Shown here: piece by piece, positions 5,518 through 8,263 of the stretch
Layout of the letters: the number at the start of each line of letters is the position of its first letter
Position numbering within the stretch: the stretch's first letter is position 1
Source of the DNA: Rhodospirillaceae bacterium CCH5-H10
GTDB lineage: Bacteria; Pseudomonadota; Alphaproteobacteria; Reyranellales; Reyranellaceae
Length of the DNA stretch: 8,263 nt
Assembly: GCA_001557035.1 (NCBI GenBank)
Contig: LSKJ01000168.1
Span: forward strand, 1-8,263
Reading direction: 5' to 3'
Position numbers and translations under genes: made by a program
Notes under the pieces: generated by a model
Told to the model about the DNA's origin: nothing
Database searches by the model: none
What the model saw: the letters and a program-made list of their open reading frames with translations, nothing else

Positions 5518-6306
5518 ATGTGGAGCGATGTCCTCGACCTTGAGGAATTCTACGGCAGCACGCTGGGCCAGATGACCCGGCGGCTCCTGCGCGCCCGCCT
5601 GCGCGAGATCTGGCCGAACGTTCGCGGCGAGACGGTTCTTGGGCTCGGCTACGCACAACCGCTCCTGCGTCCCTTCATGGAGGAAGCCGGCCGGACGCTG
5701 GCCTTCATGCCGGCCCAGCAGGGCGTGACGCGCTGGCCGCGCGAAGGCCGCAACCTCGCGACCCTCGTGGATGAGCTCGACCTGCCGCTGCCCGACCGCT
5801 CGGTCGACCGCGTGGTGCTGGTCCATGCCGTCGAGTGCACCGAGCAGCTTCGCCCGATGCTGCGCGAGATCTGGCGCGTGATGGCCGACGGCGGCCGCAT
5901 GGTCGTGGTCGCGCCGACCCGTACCGGCTTCTGGTCCCAGATCGACCGCTCACCCTTCTATCAGGGCCATCCCTATTCGGCCGGGCAGCTCAATGCCCTG
6001 CTGCGCGCCAACATGTTCGCACCGCTGCGCCAGACGCGCGCGCTCTACATGCCGCCGACCCGCTCGCGCCTGGCGATGCGCATGGCACCGACGGTGGAGC
6101 GCTTCGGCCAGCGCTGGCTCGGCCGCTTCGGCGGCGTCAACGTCATCGAGTCCGGCAAGCAGCTCTATGCCGGCATCGCCGAACGCAGCCAGCCACAGGC
6201 GGTCGCCGCCGTGCGGCCGAAGCTGCGCGTCGCCAGCTCACGCGACACGCCCCAGGTTGCGGGCGCCGCTCGCAGCACCGAGGACGGCGACAAGCCCACC
6301 TCCTAG
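5518..6306 (+). CDS. SAM-dependent methyltransferase-like protein
   Basis: This 262-residue protein resembles class I (methyltransferase type 11) SAM-dependent enzymes. VLGLGYAQPLLRPFM (40-54) is the motif I strand and glycine loop. It keeps GLG but has no acidic residue just before it. LPLPDRSVDRVVLVHAVE (89-106) is the usual strand with an acidic pair before it, and LREIWRVMADGGRMVVVAP (115-133) is the typical post-motif helix and strand. MPAQQGVTRWP (64-74) replaces the usual acidic SAM ribose-binding strand and is a hallmark of an alphaproteobacterial subfamily found next to gloB. The C-terminal 40 residues are low-complexity and probably disordered. ATG 5518 is chosen for its fit to the family N-terminus (DLEEFYGSTLG). 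Whether it truly binds SAM, and its substrate, are unknown. It is the first gene of a tight four-gene run. Confidence 0.8.
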   Translation: MWSDVLDLEEFYGSTLGQMTRRLLRARLREIWPNVRGETVLGLGYAQPLLRPFMEEAGRTLAFMPAQQGVTRWPREGRNLATLVDELDLPLPDRSVDRVVLVHAVECTEQLRPMLREIWRVMADGGRMVVVAPTRTGFWSQIDRSPFYQGHPYSAGQLNALLRANMFAPLRQTRALYMPPTRSRLAMRMAPTVERFGQRWLGRFGGVNVIESGKQLYAGIAERSQPQAVAAVRPKLRVASSRDTPQVAGAARSTEDGDKPTS

Positions 6307-6327
6307 AGTCCGGATGGAAAGAGCGAC

Positions 6328-7260
6328 ATGTCATTTTCTCCGCGCGTGATCGCGCTGCTTGGTTTTGGCGAAGCCGGTACGGCCATCGCGCGTGGTCTCG
6401 CGAGTGAGAGCGGCTGGCGCGGCCCGTCGATGCCCGGCGACAATGCCCCGCGCCGCGTCATCGCCATCGACACCGCACTCGACAAGGATCCTCGCGGCAC
6501 GGCGCTGGGCAAGGTCGCGCGCAGCCTCGATGTCGCGATCAGCGACGGCTACACCGAGGCCCTGAGCGAGGCCGATCTCGTGATCTGCGCGGTGCAGGGC
6601 GAATTCGCGCTCTCGGCCGCGCAGTCCGCCGCTCCACTTCTGAAGAAGGGTGCGCACTATCTCGATCTCTGCACCGTCACCGGCAGGATGTCGGATGAGG
6701 ACCGCGCCGAGATCGAGAAGGGCGCCGGCCGCTATGTCGACGTGGCCGTCATGGGCGGCTTTTTCAAGCAGGGCATCAAGGCCCCGATGCTGGTCGCCGG
6801 CGAAGATGCCGGCGAGGCGGTCGCCTGGATGAACGACAACGGCTTCGTTGCGACGCTGCTGGGACCGAAGCCCGGCAGCGCCTCGTCGGTGAAGATGATC
6901 CGCAGCACGCTGGTGAAGGGCATCGAGGCGCTGGGCGTCGAGGCGCTGGTCGCCGCGCAGCGCCAGGGCATCCTCGACGAGGTGCTGGGTTGCCTCGGCG
7001 ACGCCGATTCGATGGGGCTCAGCGGCTTCATCACCATGCTGGTACAGACGCATGTCGTGCATGCGCATCGCCGCTGGGAAGAAATGGGCCTGGTGGCGCA
7101 GACGCTGCGCGAGACCGGCGTCGATCCGCTGATGACCGAGGCCATCGAGAAAAGCCATCGCCGCACCGTCGACGCGCACATCGCGCCGGCCGACGGCCAG
7201 GTGCCGAACCTCGAGGACGCGCTCGCGATCCTGTCGGAGAAGGTGATCCGTGGGCGCTGA
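6328..7260 (+). CDS. NAD(P)-dependent dehydrogenase with DUF1932 C-terminal domain
   Basis: This 310-residue cytoplasmic oxidoreductase belongs to the 6-phosphogluconate/beta-hydroxyacid dehydrogenase superfamily. The N-terminal Rossmann fold has GFGEAG (12-17) as its dinucleotide-binding loop, followed by ADLVICAVQ (82-90) and the substrate-binding strand DVAVMGGF (138-145). GSASSVKMIRSTLVKGIEAL (183-202) carries the lysine (Lys189) expected at the catalytic position. The all-helical remainder matches the DUF1932 (PF09130) domain, ending near 280. A strong ribosome binding site, GGAAAGAG (6316-6323), lies 4 bases before the ATG. It begins 21 bases after the methyltransferase-like gene and overlaps the YbaK-like gene by 11 bases, so it is in the same operon. 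The substrate is unknown; a hydroxy acid or sugar acid is the family expectation. Confidence 0.9.
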   Translation: MSFSPRVIALLGFGEAGTAIARGLASESGWRGPSMPGDNAPRRVIAIDTALDKDPRGTALGKVARSLDVAISDGYTEALSEADLVICAVQGEFALSAAQSAAPLLKKGAHYLDLCTVTGRMSDEDRAEIEKGAGRYVDVAVMGGFFKQGIKAPMLVAGEDAGEAVAWMNDNGFVATLLGPKPGSASSVKMIRSTLVKGIEALGVEALVAAQRQGILDEVLGCLGDADSMGLSGFITMLVQTHVVHAHRRWEEMGLVAQTLRETGVDPLMTEAIEKSHRRTVDAHIAPADGQVPNLEDALAILSEKVIRGR

Positions 7261-7753
7261 GATCGGGACGGGGGAAGTATTCGACCGGCTGGTGACGCTC
7301 CTCACCGAGGCGAAGGCGAAGTTCCGCGTCATCGAACACGAAGCCCAGGGCAAGTCGGCCGAGATCAGCGTCATCCGCGGCAATCGCCCCGACCAGGCCG
7401 CCAAGGCCATGGTGCTGGACGTGCGCGGCGGCGGCGGGGGAAAGCGCCACGTGCTCGCCATCTTGCCGGGCAGCCGCAAGCTCGACTTCGTGGCCGTCGC
7501 CACGCTCTTCGAGGCCCGCAAGTGCGGCTTCGCCTCCCCCGAGACGGCCCAGGCGCTGACCGGCTGCGTCATGGGCGCGGTGCCACCGTTTGCGCTCGAC
7601 CCTGCAATCTCGATCGTCGTCGAGGAGGACCTGCTCGCCAACGAGACGCTGTTCTTCAACGCCGGCCGCCTCGACCGCTCGATGGAACTCGACACGAAGG
7701 ACTGGCTGGCAATCGCCAAGCCGCGCCTCGCCCGGATCGCGACGCGTGACTGA
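7250..7753 (+). CDS. YbaK/EbsC family aminoacyl-tRNA deacylase-like protein
   Basis: This 167-residue protein has the fold of the YbaK/prolyl-tRNA synthetase-associated domain (PF04073), whose members hydrolyse wrongly charged aminoacyl-tRNAs in trans. QAAKAMVLDV (49-58) contains the conserved lysine (Lys52) needed in the family. GCVMGAVPPFAL (105-116) is the hallmark G-x3-G-x2-PPF substrate loop, and NETLFFNAGRLDRSMEL (131-147) is the conserved C-terminal strand and helix. The GTG start at 7250 is supported by GGAGAAGG at 7236-7243 and by the family-like N-terminal helix. It overlaps the dehydrogenase by 11 bases and the GNAT gene by 8 bases. Which mischarged tRNA it clears cannot be told; Cys-tRNA(Pro) or Ala-tRNA(Pro) are family examples. 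Confidence 0.9.
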   Translation: MGAEIGTGEVFDRLVTLLTEAKAKFRVIEHEAQGKSAEISVIRGNRPDQAAKAMVLDVRGGGGGKRHVLAILPGSRKLDFVAVATLFEARKCGFASPETAQALTGCVMGAVPPFALDPAISIVVEEDLLANETLFFNAGRLDRSMELDTKDWLAIAKPRLARIATRD

Positions 7754-8192
7754 AGGTTGGCGCTTCGGTTCTGTGACCGAAGACGATTTCGAGCCGTTGC
7801 TGGCGATCCGCACCGACGTGATGCGCGAGCATCTGGAGCGAGTCGGCCGCTACACGCCCGAGCGCTCGCGCGGTGTTTTCCGCGGCCACTTCGACGAACC
7901 CGGCACGCGGCTGATCCTGTTGGACGACGTGCGTGTAGGCTGCGTCGGCTTCCGCTGGCACGAAGACGAGATCAGGATCGACTCGTTCTATCTCGAGCGA
8001 CGCCTGCACGGCTCCGGACTCGGCACGACGATCCTGAAGGCGTTGCTGACCGAAGCCGACGCGACGGGTCTCCCCGTCCGCCTCGAAGTGCTGACCGGCA
8101 GCAAGGCCGACCGGCTCTACCTGCGCCACGGCTTCGTGAAGCTCCGGGAAGACGAGATCGAGGGTTTCTACGAGAGGCCCGCGTCTTCATAG
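7746..8192 (+). CDS. GNAT family N-acetyltransferase
   Basis: This 148-residue GCN5-related N-acetyltransferase transfers an acetyl group from acetyl-CoA to an amine. An N-terminal strand and helix, WRFGSVTEDDFEPLLAIRTD (5-24), come first. A central sheet follows (RLILLDDVRVGCVGFRWHED, 55-74). DSFYLERRLHGSGLGTTILK (79-98) is the acetyl-CoA pyrophosphate-binding motif A (RRLHGSGLG). The C-terminal part has VRLEVLTGSKADRLYLRHGF (111-130), the usual motif B ending in a YLRHGF-type signature. The GTG at 7746 overlaps the YbaK stop by 8 bases and retains the first strand; an in-frame GTG at 7773 would remove it. No clear ribosome binding site is visible, so coupling to the upstream gene is likely. 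The substrate (small molecule, tRNA or protein) is unknown. Confidence 0.9.
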   Translation: MTEGWRFGSVTEDDFEPLLAIRTDVMREHLERVGRYTPERSRGVFRGHFDEPGTRLILLDDVRVGCVGFRWHEDEIRIDSFYLERRLHGSGLGTTILKALLTEADATGLPVRLEVLTGSKADRLYLRHGFVKLREDEIEGFYERPASS

Positions 8193-8194
8193 GC

Positions 8195-8249
8195 GCGCTA
8201 TTCGTTTTCTTCCCCATTCAGATGCAGGGCTGTCCGGGGAAAATAGCGC
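8195..8249. terminator. Imperfect inverted repeat, possible bidirectional terminator
   Basis: GCGCTATT (8195-8202) and AATAGCGC (8242-8249) are perfect reverse complements. Inside, TCCCC (8211-8215) pairs with GGGGA (8236-8240), and the left arm carries an extra 8 bases (CGTTTTCT). The structure begins 2 bases after the GNAT stop. It lacks a clean run of T after the stem, so it is either a weak terminator for the four-gene run or a signal shared with a convergent gene. Confidence 0.4.
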
Positions 8250-8263
8250 ACGACGCCGGACAC
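8198..8263 (-). CDS. Possible 3' end of a convergent gene (partial)
   Basis: The minus strand is open from the right edge to a TAG at 8200-8198, giving 21 residues: VSGVVRYFPRTALHLNGEEN followed by E. The mix of hydrophobic, aromatic and charged residues looks like a genuine protein C-terminus, and convergent packing 5 bases from the GNAT stop matches the style of the window. However, 21 codons can be open by chance at this GC content, and about a third of the third positions are A or T. I do not recognise the protein. Confidence 0.4.
   Translation of the reverse strand: MSGVVRYFPRTALHLNGEENE

Noticed and set aside
6331..7719. A 462-codon open frame on the minus strand opposite the dehydrogenase and YbaK-like genes
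   Set aside because: It has no recognisable motif and is antisense to two well-supported genes.
1..8263. CRISPR arrays, tRNA or rRNA genes, insertion sequences, phage attachment sites
   Set aside because: I saw no regularly spaced long repeats, cloverleaf-like sequence, transposase motifs or paired terminal repeats.

Overview
The window is GC-rich (roughly two thirds G+C in the coding parts), packed with short intergenic gaps, and uses GTG starts and start/stop overlaps freely. The protein types (a DUF2333 inner-membrane protein beside a TauE/SafE permease, glyoxalase II divergent from a small methyltransferase-like protein) suggest an alphaproteobacterium, perhaps a Reyranella- or Rhodospirillales-like lineage. 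That placement is an inference from the gene content; no marker gene is present.

Layout. 1-1161 (minus): a DUF2333 membrane protein followed by the N-terminal end of a TauE/SafE anion permease that runs off the left edge. 1245-3319 (plus): an HSL-type alpha/beta hydrolase overlapping an MFS transporter by 4 bases, divergent from the first block. 3383-4320 (plus): a MarR-type regulator overlapping a small P-loop kinase-like ATPase by 4 bases, behind an AT-rich promoter with four ATAT tracts spaced exactly 10 bases apart. 4328-4594 (minus): a lone CopG/BrnA-type antitoxin with no intact toxin, in a lower-GC patch. 4670-5446 (minus): glyoxalase II (gloB). 5518-8192 (plus): a tight run of four genes: a methyltransferase-like protein, a DUF1932 NAD(P)-dependent dehydrogenase, a YbaK-like aminoacyl-tRNA deacylase and a GNAT acetyltransferase. 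The last 71 bases hold an inverted repeat and possibly the 3' end of a convergent gene.

How the parts may work together. Most of the window looks like ordinary housekeeping and accessory metabolism: anion transport, ester hydrolysis with efflux, methylglyoxal detoxification, and a four-gene run that may act on small molecules or mischarged tRNA. I do not see a clear new multi-gene system. The most unusual signals are regulatory: a perfect 9-base inverted repeat around the gloB start codon, a mirror-symmetric gloB/methyltransferase promoter with identical element-to-ATG spacing on both sides (suggesting leaderless transcripts), the helically phased repeats in front of marR, and an antitoxin that seems to have lost its toxin.
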